NCBI GenBank assembly: GCA_037145635.1
Contig: JBBCXB010000008.1
Location: forward strand, 61,507-125,506
From: JAATFS01 sp037145635
GTDB lineage: Bacteria > Pseudomonadota > Gammaproteobacteria > Xanthomonadales > Xanthomonadaceae
DNA length: 64,000 nt
Reading direction: 5' to 3'
The stretch's first letter is position 1, and the number at the start of each line of letters is the position of its first letter. Both the position numbers and the translations under genes were made by a program. Below are positions 1 through 9,288 of this stretch, one piece after another. The notes below the pieces were generated by a model. It made no database searches. It saw only the letters and a program-made list of their open reading frames with translations, and had not been told where the DNA came from.

Positions 1-801
1 GTCGGTGAACAGGTTGCGCCTGCCGTCGGCATCGCCGTCCACGCCGAACTGGCGGTAGCTGGACGGCATGAACTGGCCCATGCCCATCGCGCCGGCATAG
101 CTGCCGATCAGCGTGGTCACGTCCAGGTTCTCCTCCTTGCCGAGCGCGAACAGCTGGCCGAGCTCGTCGCGGAAGAACAGCTCGCGCCGCACCTCGCGCT
201 CGAGCTTGGCCGGATCGCCGCTGCGCGGATAGCGGAACGCCAGGGTGTACAGCGCGTCCAGCACGCGGTACTTGCCGGCGTTGGCGCCGTAGCTGGTCTC
301 CACGCCGATGATGGCCACGATCACCTGCGCCGGCACGCCGGTGGCGGCCTCCACGCGCGCCAGTTCGGCGCGGTGCTGCGCCAGGAACGCGCGGCCGCCA
401 TCGATGCGGGCCTGGGTGATGAACATCGGCCGGTATTCGTTCCACGGCTTGACGCGTTCGGCCGGACGCGACATCGCCGCGACGATCGCGTCCTTGAACT
501 GCGCCTGCGCCAGGGTGGCCTCGATCCGCGCCGGGTCCAGGCCGTAGCGGGCGGCGGTGTCGCGCACGAAGTTGGCACGCGCGGTCTCGAACGGTACCGG
601 CGCCAGGTCGACCGGCGGCAGCGTCGGCGCGGCGGCCTCGGGCGCGGCCTCGGCCGGGCCCTGGGGGGCCGGCCGGGGGGCCGGCTTCGGCGCAGGCGCG
701 GGCGGCGCGCTGGCCTGCGGGGCAGGCGGCGGGGGGCTGGGCTGCGTCGCGCAGGCGACGAGGCCGAGGGTGAGCAGGCAGGTCAGAGCGCGTCGAATCA
801 T
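1..801 (-). CDS. mltB: Lytic murein transglycosylase B (partial, 3' end outside window)
   Basis: Membrane-bound lytic transglycosylase that cleaves peptidoglycan with 1,6-anhydro product formation. The first 267 codons are present; the C-terminus lies beyond base 1. The N-terminus is a lipoprotein signal with lipobox LVAC (Cys17), followed by a Pro/Ala-rich linker to about residue 65, then the MltB domain. The catalytic glutamate is Glu168 in IIGVETSYG, and the MGMGQFMPSSYR segment typical of the family follows. It reads in the same direction as the mre-rod operon but is separated from it by a terminator, so it probably has its own promoter. The ATG at 799-801 is chosen because it starts the lipoprotein signal directly. 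Confidence 0.93.
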   Translation of the reverse strand, partial: MIRRALTCLLTLGLVACATQPSPPPPAPQASAPPAPAPKPAPRPAPQGPAEAAPEAAAPTLPPVDLAPVPFETARANFVRDTAARYGLDPARIEATLAQAQFKDAIVAAMSRPAERVKPWNEYRPMFITQARIDGGRAFLAQHRAELARVEAATGVPAQVIVAIIGVETSYGANAGKYRVLDALYTLAFRYPRSGDPAKLEREVRRELFFRDELGQLFALGKEENLDVTTLIGSYAGAMGMGQFMPSSYRQFGVDGDADGRRNLFTD

Positions 802-1256
802 CGGCCGAGGTTAACAGACACAAGATGAACTTTTATCAATAACGCCATGAAACAAAACAAGTTTGCATGGAGTCAAGTGCGGGCGCAGCACGCCCGCCCC
901 CGCAAAGCCGTGGCGGCCGCGCCGAATGCGCGGGCGGCGCGGGCCTCCGCCGGGGCGCGCAACGCCCGTCTTCCGGGGCCCGCCTGGCGTGCACGGCGCC
1001 GCGGCGAGGGCTGCCACCGCCTGTGCACGGGCCCGCACGCCCGGGCCGAAATCCGTCGCGGGCCGCCGCCGTGGCCGGCCGCAGGCGCATCGGGCTCCGA
1101 CGCCGGCACAAAAAAAAGCTGCCGGACGCAGACACCCTCCCCGGGTGTCCACGCCGGCAGCTACCGGAGCCTGCGTGCGGGCGTTCGCCTGCACGTCGGA
1201 ACGAGGCCAGTGTGGACGCCGCCGCGCCCGCGCGCATTGCGCCAGATCAATTCGGC
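802..1256. other. Intergenic region mltB-rodA
   Basis: 455 bp without a credible gene. It holds the mre-rod operon terminator (1110-1162). The part nearest mltB (about 805-870) is less GC-rich and is the likely place for the mltB promoter. Otherwise it is GC-rich sequence with only shadow ORFs. Confidence 0.6.
1110..1162 (-). terminator. Rho-independent terminator of the mre-mrd-rod operon
   Basis: Read on the minus strand, AGCTGCCGG (1162-1154) pairs with CCGGCAGCT (1125-1117) and runs straight into a run of eight T. A nested hairpin (GGACACC/GGTGTC, about 1131-1150) occupies the loop. It lies about 95 bp past the rodA stop. Confidence 0.88.
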
Positions 1257-2375
1257 TCAGTAGCCATGCACCGGGCGGTGCGCCTTGACCGCCATCACCA
1301 CGCCGAGCCCGGCCAGCAGCGACACCGCCGAGGTGCCGCCGTAGCTCATCAGCGGCATCGGCACGCCCACCACCGGCAGCAGGCCGGAGATCATGCCGCC
1401 GTTGACGATGACGTAGACGAAGAACGCCAGGCCGGTGGCCCCGGCCAGCAGCCGCGAATAGGTGTCGCGCGCCTGCACCGCGATCCACAGGCAGCGCGCG
1501 ATCACCACCAGGTACAACGCCAGCACCGTGGCCACGCCGAGCCAGCCGAATTCCTCGCTCAGCACCGAGAACGCGAAGTCGGTGGTCTGCTCGGGGATGA
1601 AGTTCAGGTGCGACTGCGAGCCCAGTCCCCAGCCCTTGCCGTCGAACCCGCCGGAACCGATCGCAATTTTGGACTGGATGATGTTCCAGCCCGCGCCGAG
1701 CGCGTCGTTCTCGGGGTTGAGGAACATCATGATGCGGTCCTTCTGGTACGGCCGCAGCAGCCAGAACCAGGCAACCGGCGCGACCGCGGCGACCCCGGCG
1801 ACCGCCACGCCCACCCACCACCACGGCAGCCCGCCCAGCAGCAGCACGAACACGCCGCTGGCGGCGATCAGCACGCCGGTGCCGAAGTCCGGCTGCAGCA
1901 TGATCAGCGCGGTCGGTACGCCGATGATGACGCCGCTGACCAGCACCGTGGAGAAACGCGGCGGCAGCGGCATGCGGTGCAGGTACCAGGCCACCATCAT
2001 CGGCAGGCTGATCTTCAGCAGCTCGGCCGGCTGCAGGTAGAACAGCTTCAGGTCCAGCCACTGCCGGCCGTACTTGCCGGTGCCCAGCGCAAACACCGCC
2101 AGCAGCGGCAGCATCGACAGCGCGTAGATCAGCGGCGTCCAGGCGCGCAGGCGCAGCACCGAGACCCGCGACAGCCCCCACATCGCCGCCAGGCCGATGG
2201 CGAAGCGGATCGCCTGGGCCATCACCAGGTGGTCGCCGTTGGCCGCGCCGCCGGCACTCTTGAGCACCGCCAGGCCCATCATCATCAACGCGCCCAGGGC
2301 CAGGCACAGCGGCCAGTCCAGGGTGCGCATGAAGCGCCCGGCCAGGTCCAGCAGCCAGCGCAGCACGTCCCTCAC
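1257..2375 (-). CDS. rodA: Rod-shape determining SEDS glycosyltransferase RodA
   Basis: Polytopic inner-membrane peptidoglycan polymerase (SEDS family) that works with the class B PBP MrdA during lateral wall growth. 372 aa with about ten hydrophobic segments. The family signatures are present: LQPDFGTG in the middle, GSQSHLNFIPEQTTDFAFSV in the large periplasmic loop, and the C-terminal PLMSYGGTS. The start is a GTG at 2373-2375 that overlaps the mrdA stop in a GTGA junction, so translation is coupled to mrdA. It is the last gene of the operon. Confidence 0.95.
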   Translation of the reverse strand: MRDVLRWLLDLAGRFMRTLDWPLCLALGALMMMGLAVLKSAGGAANGDHLVMAQAIRFAIGLAAMWGLSRVSVLRLRAWTPLIYALSMLPLLAVFALGTGKYGRQWLDLKLFYLQPAELLKISLPMMVAWYLHRMPLPPRFSTVLVSGVIIGVPTALIMLQPDFGTGVLIAASGVFVLLLGGLPWWWVGVAVAGVAAVAPVAWFWLLRPYQKDRIMMFLNPENDALGAGWNIIQSKIAIGSGGFDGKGWGLGSQSHLNFIPEQTTDFAFSVLSEEFGWLGVATVLALYLVVIARCLWIAVQARDTYSRLLAGATGLAFFVYVIVNGGMISGLLPVVGVPMPLMSYGGTSAVSLLAGLGVVMAVKAHRPVHGY

Positions 2376-4438
2376 AGGTCGTCCTGCACGGTGGTCGGCA
2401 CCGCCGGCTCGGCGGGCGCGGCGGCCGGCGCCAGCGCCTGCGGCGGCAGCGGCGCGGCGCCGACCTGCACCGGCAGCGCGGCCAGCGCCGGTTCCTGCGC
2501 CGCGGCATCGCCGGCGCGGCGCGGCTCGGGGGTGCCGGCATCGAACTGCACCAGCCCGACCGCGGTGCTGCCCAGCTCGCTGTCCAGCGGCTCCAGCCCC
2601 TCGGGCAGCTTGCCGAGCAGCCAGGCGTCGAAGATCTTGCGCGCGATCGGCGCGGCCGAACTGGTGCCGAAGCCGCCGCCCTCCACCGCCACCGCCACCG
2701 CGATCGTGGGGTGGTCGGCCGGCGCGAAGCCGACGAACAGGCCGCGGTGGCGCAGGTGCAGCGGCAGGCTGCGCGGATCCACCGCGGCCACGCCCTTGCG
2801 GCTGACCACCTGGGCCGTGCCGGTCTTGCCGGCCATCGGGTACGGCGCGCCGCCGGTGACCGCATAGCCGGTGCCGCCGGGGCGCATGGTGTCCTGCATG
2901 CCCTCGCGCACGGCCTGCAGGTTGCGCGGGTTGGGGCTGATCGGCTTGCCCGGCGGCTGGATCATCGGCTGCCAGGGATGGTCGAAGCCGGTGCGCTCCT
3001 CCACCACCAGGTGCGGGCGCCGCAGCTGGCCGTCGGCGATGCCGGCGATGCCGCGCACCAGCTGCAGCGGCGTGACCTTCCAGTCGCCCTGGCCGATCGA
3101 GATGTTGACCGTGTCGCCGGGGTACCAGCGCTCCTTGCGCGACTTCATCTTGTACTCGGGCGAGGGCAGGATGCCGCCGATCTCGCCCATCAGGTCCAGC
3201 CCGGTCGGCTGGCCCAGGCCGTACTCGCGCAGGTAGTGGTCGAAGCGCTCGATGCCCATGTCCAGCGCCAGCTTGTAGTAGTAGGTGTTGACCGACTGCG
3301 CGATCGACTTGCGCAGGTCGGTCCAGCCATGGCCGCCGCGGTGCGAGTCGCCCCAGCCGCGGCTGGTGCCGGGCAGGTAGAACATGCCGGTGGAGAGGAT
3401 GCGATCCTCCGGCTTGCGCACGCCGCTGTCCAGGCCGGCCAGGCCGATCAGCGGCTTGAGCGTGGAGCCGGGCGCCACGCCGCCGAGCACCAGGCGGTTG
3501 AACTGCGGGCGCGAGGGGTTGTCGTTGAGCGCCTTGAAGTCGGCGTGCGAGATGCCGTTGACGAACAGGTTGGGGTCGTAGCTGGGCAGGCTCACCATCG
3601 CCAGGATCTCGCCGGTGCGCGGGTCCATCGCGATCGCCGCGCCCTCGTACTGGCCGAACGCGGCCACCATCGCGCGCTGCAGGTCGGCGTCCACCGACAG
3701 CCGCAGGTCGGCGCCGGACTGCGCCGGCACCCGGCCGACGGTGCGGATCGCACGCCCCTGCACGTTGGTCTCGACCTGCTCGTAGCCGACCTTGCCGCGC
3801 AGGTCCTGCTCGTAGTAGCGCTCCAGCCCGGACTTGCCGATGTGGGTCAGCGCGGCGTTGCCCTCGCCCAGCACCGCCAGGTCCTTCTCGTCGATGCGGC
3901 CGACGTAGCCGATGATGTGCGCGAACAGCTCGCCATAGGGGTAGCGCCGGGTCAGGTAGGGCTCCAGCTCCACGCCGGGGAAACGCCAGCGCTCCACCGC
4001 GAAGCGCGCCATCTCCTCCTCGCTCATGCGCAGCCGCAGCGTCACCGGCAGGAAGCTGCGGCGCGCCTTGCGCTCGCGGTTGAAGCGTTCCAGGTCCTCC
4101 GGCGCGATCGCGATCACCTTGCCCAGCTCGGCCAGCATCGCGTCCATGTCGGCGACCTTGTCCGGGGTCACGTCCAGGCGGAAGGCCGGCACGTTCTCGG
4201 CCAGCAGCCGGCCGTTGCGGTCGTAGATCATGCCGCGCCCGGGCACCACCGGCCGTGGCTTGATGCGGTTGGCCTCCGAGCGGGTGGCGTAGACGTCGTG
4301 GTCGAGCACCTGCAGCTTGAAATACCAGCCGCCCAGACCGAACAGGCACAGCACCACCACCACGAAGCCCAGCACCGCGCGGCGGCGGAACTGTTCGGCC
4401 TCGGCATGCGGGTTCTTGCTCTGGCGGCGCGGGTACAT
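2372..4438 (-). CDS. mrdA: Peptidoglycan D,D-transpeptidase MrdA (PBP2)
   Basis: Class B penicillin-binding protein that crosslinks peptidoglycan during rod elongation. 688 aa. There is one N-terminal membrane anchor (about residues 25-45), a dimerisation/pedestal domain, then the transpeptidase domain. The active-site serine is Ser325 in APGSTLKP (SxxK), followed by SVN and AGKTGTAQ. The last ~50 residues form an Ala/Pro-rich low-complexity tail. It sits between mreD (9-bp gap) and rodA (overlapping), the standard elongasome arrangement. Confidence 0.96.
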   Translation of the reverse strand: MYPRRQSKNPHAEAEQFRRRAVLGFVVVVLCLFGLGGWYFKLQVLDHDVYATRSEANRIKPRPVVPGRGMIYDRNGRLLAENVPAFRLDVTPDKVADMDAMLAELGKVIAIAPEDLERFNRERKARRSFLPVTLRLRMSEEEMARFAVERWRFPGVELEPYLTRRYPYGELFAHIIGYVGRIDEKDLAVLGEGNAALTHIGKSGLERYYEQDLRGKVGYEQVETNVQGRAIRTVGRVPAQSGADLRLSVDADLQRAMVAAFGQYEGAAIAMDPRTGEILAMVSLPSYDPNLFVNGISHADFKALNDNPSRPQFNRLVLGGVAPGSTLKPLIGLAGLDSGVRKPEDRILSTGMFYLPGTSRGWGDSHRGGHGWTDLRKSIAQSVNTYYYKLALDMGIERFDHYLREYGLGQPTGLDLMGEIGGILPSPEYKMKSRKERWYPGDTVNISIGQGDWKVTPLQLVRGIAGIADGQLRRPHLVVEERTGFDHPWQPMIQPPGKPISPNPRNLQAVREGMQDTMRPGGTGYAVTGGAPYPMAGKTGTAQVVSRKGVAAVDPRSLPLHLRHRGLFVGFAPADHPTIAVAVAVEGGGFGTSSAAPIARKIFDAWLLGKLPEGLEPLDSELGSTAVGLVQFDAGTPEPRRAGDAAAQEPALAALPVQVGAAPLPPQALAPAAAPAEPAVPTTVQDDL

Positions 4439-4447
4439 GGGGGCGGC

Positions 4448-4951
4448 CTACTTCTTCTTGCCGCGCTTGTGCTTGCCGGCGCGGCCCAGGCGCAGCGCGT
4501 CCATCAGCACGAACAACGGCGGCCACAGCGCCATGCCCAGCAGCGGTGCCCACCAGTAGCTCCATGGCACGGTCGGTTCGCCCAGCGCCAGGTGCACCGC
4601 GGCCGAGACGATGCGGTCGTTGACCAGCAGCCCGCCGATCGCCAGCGCCTGCTGCGAGACCGGGAAGAACCGCAGCCGCGCACGGAAGCGCTGCAGGATG
4701 AAGGTCATGATCACCAGCCGCAGCGCCTGTTCGCCGAGCAGGCCGCCATAGAGCAGGTCGGCGATCACGCCGGCGGCGAAGGCCACGCCGAGCCCGACCC
4801 GGTCCGGGGCCTCGATCACCCAGTAGGCGATCACCAGCGCCAGCCAGTACGGCCGCAGCGGCTGCACCACCGGCGGCAGCGGCAGCAGCCCCAGCACCAG
4901 CGCGATGACCAGGCTGACCGGCAGCACCCAGGTGTTGCGCAGGCGCTTCAT
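4448..4951 (-). CDS. mreD: Rod shape-determining protein MreD
   Basis: Small inner-membrane elongasome subunit of 167 aa with five to six hydrophobic segments and a basic C-terminus (GRAGKHKRGKKK). The longer open frame upstream is an mreC-antiframe artefact. The ATG at 4949-4951 overlaps the mreC stop in an ATGA junction, which fixes the start and implies translational coupling. Sequence features such as GVIADLLYGGLLGEQALR fit the MreD family. Confidence 0.93.
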   Translation of the reverse strand: MKRLRNTWVLPVSLVIALVLGLLPLPPVVQPLRPYWLALVIAYWVIEAPDRVGLGVAFAAGVIADLLYGGLLGEQALRLVIMTFILQRFRARLRFFPVSQQALAIGGLLVNDRIVSAAVHLALGEPTVPWSYWWAPLLGMALWPPLFVLMDALRLGRAGKHKRGKKK

Positions 4952-5976
4952 CGCTGGAGCGCCTGCGGCGGCGGGGCATCGGGCATCGGGCGCCGGGAAT
5001 CGGGCGAGGCGGCGGCCGGGGACGGCGCCTTGGCCGGGGCGGGCGCCGCCGGCGACGGGGCCGGGGACGCAGGCCCGTCGCCGGCCGGGGAAGCGGCCGC
5101 ACCGGCCGCGGCCCGTCCCGCCTCCCGGTTGCCGCCGCCCCATGCCCGGTTCTTCAGCAGCAGCACGTCGCGGCCACGGTCGAGCTTGGCCGCCGGCTTG
5201 ATCTCGCCGACCAGGAAGGCATGGCTGTCGTCGGGCCGCAGCGCGGCGATGCTGCCGACCGGGAAACCGGCCGGGAAGCGCCCGCCCAGGCCCGAGGTGA
5301 CGATCTCGTCGCCCACCTGCACGCCGGCGCTGAGCGGGATGTCGCGCAGCTCGAGGCGGTCGCCGCGGCCGTAGACGATCAGGCGCACGCCGTTGCGGGC
5401 CACGCTCACCGGCACCGCGTGGTCCGGGTCGGTCAGCAGCAGCACGGTCGAATGCAGCGGGGTGACCTCGATCACCTGGCCCATCAGGCCGCCGGCGTCG
5501 ATCACCGCCTGCCCGAGGGTGACCCCGTCGCGGCGGCCGGCGTCCAGGATCAGGCGCTGCCGGGTGGGATCCAGGTCGATGTCCAGGATCGGCGCCAGCT
5601 GCACGTCCAGGCCGCTGCGCTCGGCGACGTTGAGCAGCTCGCGCAGCTGCGCGTTGTCCAGCGCGGCGGTCTGCAGCCGGGTGAGCCGGGCGTTGGCGAT
5701 CAGCAACTGGTTGCGCAGCTCGCGGTTCTCGTCCAGCAACTGGGTGCGGGTGGCGGCGTTGTCGCGCATCTGGGTGCCGATGCGCCCCGGCAGGCCGGCC
5801 AGCGCCCAGATCGGCTGCACCAGCAGGTTGGCCTGCGCGCGCACCTGGCTCAGCCAGCCGCCACGGCTGTCGAGCGCGATCAGGGTGATCGCCAGCACCA
5901 GGTAGGCCAGCAGGCGCAGGGTGCTGGTGGCTTCGCCCGGACGGGAGGCAACGGGGGGACCGGCGTAGGAAGGCAC
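4948..5976 (-). CDS. mreC: Rod shape-determining protein MreC
   Basis: Bitopic periplasmic scaffold that links MreB filaments to the peptidoglycan synthases. 342 aa: one N-terminal TM helix (about residues 22-42), a coiled coil (about 65-110), then the two beta domains with GLMGQVIEVTPLHSTVLLLTD and GDEIVTSGLGGRFPAGFPVG. The last ~65 residues are a Pro/Ala/Ser-rich tail with no obvious fold, longer than in E. coli MreC. It is the second gene of the operon, separated from mreB by a 166-bp spacer holding a repeat. Confidence 0.94.
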   Translation of the reverse strand: MPSYAGPPVASRPGEATSTLRLLAYLVLAITLIALDSRGGWLSQVRAQANLLVQPIWALAGLPGRIGTQMRDNAATRTQLLDENRELRNQLLIANARLTRLQTAALDNAQLRELLNVAERSGLDVQLAPILDIDLDPTRQRLILDAGRRDGVTLGQAVIDAGGLMGQVIEVTPLHSTVLLLTDPDHAVPVSVARNGVRLIVYGRGDRLELRDIPLSAGVQVGDEIVTSGLGGRFPAGFPVGSIAALRPDDSHAFLVGEIKPAAKLDRGRDVLLLKNRAWGGGNREAGRAAAGAAASPAGDGPASPAPSPAAPAPAKAPSPAAASPDSRRPMPDAPPPQALQR

Positions 5977-5983
5977 TGTCAGG

Positions 5984-6140
5984 GCCGGGATTCGGGAGTC
6001 GGGATGGAGGAGTCGGGGAGGGCTGGGCGGCCCCCGCTACGACCAGGCGTTGGACAAGCAGGGCTGCACCGCGATCGGTCAAGGCCGCAGGCCGGGACAC
6101 GCTTTGCGAATCCCGAAGGCCGACTCCCCCGTCCCGAACG
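5984..6140. repeat. Dispersed GGGAATC-type intergenic hairpin, copy 1
   Basis: Between mreC and mreB. The left arm (about 5984-6025) has GGGATTCGGGAGTCGGGA-like words. The right arm (about 6110-6140) has the complementary words (GAATCCCGA, GACTCCC, GTCCCGA). This is the same family as the copies at 30.3, 41.4, 43.0, 44.0 and 58.7 kb. Confidence 0.6.
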
Positions 6141-6142
6141 CA

Positions 6143-7189
6143 TCACTCCGGCGCGAAGAACTCGTTGCCGTGCATGTCCACCAGCTCCAGCGCGCGGCCG
6201 CCACCGCGGGCCACGCAGGTCAGCGGGTCGTCGGCCACCTGCACGTGCAGGCCGGTCTCCTCGGAGATCAGCCGGTCCAGGTCGCGCAGCAGCGCGCCGC
6301 CGCCGGTCAGCACGATGCCGCGCTCGGCGACGTCGGCGCACAGCTCGGGCGGGGTCTGCTCCAGCGCCAGCTTGACCGCCGAGACGATGCCCGACAGCGG
6401 CTCGTGCAGCGCCTCCAGCACCTCGTTGGAGTTGATCTTGATCATCTTCGGCACGCCCTCGGCGAGGTTGCGCCCGGAGATTTCCATCTCCTGCACCTCG
6501 TCCTGGGGGTAGGCGCAGCCGATCTGCAGCTTGATGCGCTCGGCCGTGGCCTCGCCGATCAGCATGCCATGGTTGCGGCGCACGTAGTTGGTGATCGATT
6601 CGTCGAAGCGGTCGCCGCCCACGCGCACCGACTGCGAGTAGACGATGCCGTTGAGCGAGATCACCGCCACCTCGGTGGTGCCGCCGCCGATGTCGATGAC
6701 CATGGAGCCGCGCGCCTCGGTCACCGGCATGCCGGCGCCGATCGCGGCGGCCATCGGCTCCTCGATCAGGTAGACGTCGCGCGCCCCGGCTTCCTCGGCC
6801 GATTCCTTGATGGCGCGGCGCTCGACCTGGGTGCTGCCGGCGGGCACGCACACCAGCACGCGCGGGCTCGGGCGCAGGAAGCGCGACTTGTGCACCTTCT
6901 TTATGAAGTGCTTCAGCATCGCCTCGGTGTAGGTGAAGTCGGCGATGACGCCGTCCTTCATCGGGCGGATGGTGGTGATGTGGCCGGGGGTGCGGCCGAG
7001 CATCTGCTTGGCCTCGGCGCCCACCGCGGCGACCGAGCGGGTGCCGCCGATCGCGCGGTCCTGGCGCACCGCCACCACCGACGGCTCGTTCAGCACGATG
7101 CCCTGGCCGCGCACGTAGATCAGGGTGTTGGCCGTGCCCAGGTCGATGGACAGGTCGTTGGAGAACATGCCGCGGAGTTTCTTGAACAT
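6143..7189 (-). CDS. mreB: Rod shape-determining actin homologue MreB
   Basis: Cytoplasmic actin-like ATPase that positions the elongasome under the membrane. 348 aa starting MFKKLRGMFSNDLSIDLGTANTL, with the phosphate-1 loop DLGTANTLI, phosphate-2 loop DIGGGTTEVAV and adenosine motif GIVLTGGGALL. The start at 7187-7189 is preferred over an in-frame ATG 45 bp upstream because it gives the canonical amphipathic N-terminus. First gene of the mreBCD-mrdA-rodA operon; its promoter should lie in the 285-bp divergent spacer to the PfkB-family kinase. Confidence 0.97.
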   Translation of the reverse strand: MFKKLRGMFSNDLSIDLGTANTLIYVRGQGIVLNEPSVVAVRQDRAIGGTRSVAAVGAEAKQMLGRTPGHITTIRPMKDGVIADFTYTEAMLKHFIKKVHKSRFLRPSPRVLVCVPAGSTQVERRAIKESAEEAGARDVYLIEEPMAAAIGAGMPVTEARGSMVIDIGGGTTEVAVISLNGIVYSQSVRVGGDRFDESITNYVRRNHGMLIGEATAERIKLQIGCAYPQDEVQEMEISGRNLAEGVPKMIKINSNEVLEALHEPLSGIVSAVKLALEQTPPELCADVAERGIVLTGGGALLRDLDRLISEETGLHVQVADDPLTCVARGGGRALELVDMHGNEFFAPE

Positions 7190-7474
7190 CGGGGGAGTCG
7201 GTCCTGAGAAGGTGTCGCGAGCCCGGGCATCCAACGAAGAAACACTGGTCGAAGTGGGCGTAAAACGAAGTGCGCTAGCCTAGCAACCCACCCAGGTGCG
7301 GGCAAGGAAAAATCGGGCGCCGGCCCCGCCGTTTCATGTGCAGGTCACGCGCGTCGTGGCACGGGCTTCTGGTCCTGAACCGCCGCAGCCGTTAACCTTT
7401 GCGCCGCGGCGCGCCAGCCGCCCCCCAGTCATGTCCGGCGACTGGCGGTTTTTTTCCACGCAAAGGCCCTTTCG

Positions 7475-8407
7475 ATGTCCGCACTGATCTGTGGTTCCCT
7501 CGCCTACGACACCATCATGGTGTTCCCGGACCAGTTCAAGAACCACATCCTGCCGGACAAGGTGCACATCCTGAACGTGTCGTTCCTGGTGCCGCGCATG
7601 CGCCGCGAGTTCGGCGGCTGCGCCGGCAACATCGCCTACAACCTGCACCTGCTGGGCGGCCAGCCGATCCCGATGGGCACGGTGGGCCAGGATTTCGGCC
7701 CGTACCGCGAGCATTTCGAGTCGCTGGGCATCGACCTGTCGCGGGTGAAGGTGATCGACGACCTGTTCACGCCGCAGGCGTTCATCACCACCGACCACGA
7801 CAACAACCAGATCACCGCGTTCCACCCCGGCGCGATGATGCGCAGCTACGAGAACCATGTGAAGGACGTGCCCGGGGTGACCCTGGGCCTGGTCGGCCCG
7901 GACGGGCGCGAGGGCATGATCCAGAACGCCGAGGAGTTCGCCGCCGACGGCGTGCCCTTCATCTTCGATCCCGGCCAGGCGATGCCGCTGTTCAACGGCC
8001 CGGAGCTGCGCGCGTTCATCGAGCAGGCGGACTACGTGGTGGTCAACGACTACGAGTCCAACCTGCTGCAGGAGCGCACCGGCTGGAACGAGAAGGACAT
8101 CGTCTCGCGGGTGCAGGCCTACATCACCACCCAGGGCCCCAAGGGCGCGCTGGTGCATACGCCGGAGAAGACCTACGACATCCCGCCGGCGCACGAGCGC
8201 CGCGTGGTCGACCCCACCGGCTGCGGCGACGCGTTCCGCGCCGGGCTGATCTTCGGCATCCAGAAGGGCTGCGACTGGCTGACCATCGGCCGCATGGGCA
8301 ACCTGATGGGCGCGCTGAAGGTCGAGCACCCCGGCACCCAGAACCAGCGCTTCGACTTCGCCGAGTTCAACGACCAGTTCAAGCAGCAGTTCGGCTACGC
8401 GCTGTAG
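7475..8407 (+). CDS. PfkB-family carbohydrate/nucleoside kinase
   Basis: 310-aa cytosolic kinase of the ribokinase/PfkB family. The first family signature is RREFGGCAGNIAYNLHLLGG (about residues 43-62). The second, DPTGCGDAFRAGL, carries the catalytic aspartate and the anion hole near residue 250. The sequence resembles the adenosine-kinase-like branch (GGCAGN, short lid), but the substrate cannot be read from the sequence. Divergent from mreB. No downstream partner gene is present, so it appears to be monocistronic. Confidence 0.9.
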   Translation: MSALICGSLAYDTIMVFPDQFKNHILPDKVHILNVSFLVPRMRREFGGCAGNIAYNLHLLGGQPIPMGTVGQDFGPYREHFESLGIDLSRVKVIDDLFTPQAFITTDHDNNQITAFHPGAMMRSYENHVKDVPGVTLGLVGPDGREGMIQNAEEFAADGVPFIFDPGQAMPLFNGPELRAFIEQADYVVVNDYESNLLQERTGWNEKDIVSRVQAYITTQGPKGALVHTPEKTYDIPPAHERRVVDPTGCGDAFRAGLIFGIQKGCDWLTIGRMGNLMGALKVEHPGTQNQRFDFAEFNDQFKQQFGYAL

Positions 8408-8529
8408 GCAGCCTGCCCTGCCCTGCGCAGCCCCAGGGCACACAAGGGCAGCCAGATCGACGGCGGGCAAGCCAGGCGCCGGCCCGGCCCGCCCGCTAGC
8501 GCGCTGCCCCGGGCGCGGCACGACGGCGG

Positions 8530-8645
8530 GCTTCGGCAGGGGGCGCCAGCGTGACCGGGGACAGGCTCCCCGGCTCGGGCGACATCCTGTCCGACTCGCC
8601 GCCCCGGCGCCTCCGGAGTGCCGCTCTCCGCCCATCCTCGGCCAC
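8530..8645. repeat. Dispersed ~115-bp repeat, copy A
   Basis: Closely matches 63883-63999 (about 85-90% by eye). Both begin GGCTTC followed by a G-rich block and GGGGGCGCCAGCGTG, share GACATCCTGTCCGACTCGCC, and end CCGCTCTCCGCC-CGGCCAC. It contains internal palindromes (GGACAGG ... CCTGTCC). A shorter relative lies at about 9935-10020. Confidence 0.8.
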
Positions 8646-8940
8646 ACTGACGCCTCGGCCAGTCGTTGCAAGGGCTGCGGGAGGACAACTGGCGGATGCT
8701 TCATGCAGCCATGCAGTCCTGTCGCCGTAAAGCCGGACTGCCTTGCAAGGCCCAGGTCATCAGCCATTGACTGAAGGCAGTCGGTTTCTGGCTTCTGCTT
8801 CTGGCCTTTGGCTGTTGGCTGTTAGCACCTCGCTCCTACATTTTGGCAGTTTGACTGTCCGCCACCAGAGCCGGCAGAACATGGGCGGTTCGGAAGCAGC
8901 GCCTTTCGTTCCGCCCAATCGGCGCTCTGTGCAGAGGGGT

Positions 8941-9032
8941 CCGCGGGTGCCGGGGCAGGACCTTCCAGCACAGGGCGCGTGGAAGAGTTCCCAGAAACGG
9001 GTTTACGGCGTGCCCTGCCCCGGCACCCGCGG
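8941..9032. repeat. Perfect 19-bp inverted repeat with nested stem
   Basis: CCGCGGGTGCCGGGGCAGG at 8941-8959 is the exact reverse complement of 9014-9032, with a 54-bp loop that holds a smaller CTTCCA/TGGAAG stem (8962-8985). No coding sequence overlaps it. It could be a cruciform or structured RNA, or the ends of a small non-autonomous element. Confidence 0.75.
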
Positions 9033-9288
9033 GCCGCTCCCAAGCACACAATCGAGGCACCAACCCGACCTGATTTACTCAGCCGCCTGGAAACGCTATG
9101 AACTTTGAAGTGCAGCCGCTTTACGAGTCGGTCCGCCAAGTACAGTGAAGTCAGTGAGACGGACGGAACGGCACTGAAGTGGCCACGATAACCTGCCAGG
9201 CGAAACTCATCAGCTGACCGGAAAGCTCCGAGGCTCTTTGGCAAGGAGAGCTCACCTTAGAGGGGCCATATCCTGCAAGAGGTTCTTG

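Larger units (their letters stand above)
8408..9288. other. Gene-free, repeat-bearing region
   Basis: 881 bp with no credible gene. It contains a dispersed repeat copy (8530-8645) and related sequence up to about 8720, then a 19-bp inverted repeat with a 54-bp loop (8941-9032), and visibly lower-GC sequence from about 8750 on. Short ORFs here (for example 8822-9244 minus) have no family features. Confidence 0.6.

Noticed and set aside
2711..5374. An 887-aa plus-strand frame opposite mrdA/mreD/mreC
   Set aside because: Same codon-bias shadow; the opposite strand encodes canonical elongasome genes with overlapping starts and stops.
8822..9244. A 140-aa minus-strand ORF in the gene-free patch
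   Set aside because: Crosses the inverted repeat, has no family features, no credible ribosome-binding site, and atypical composition.
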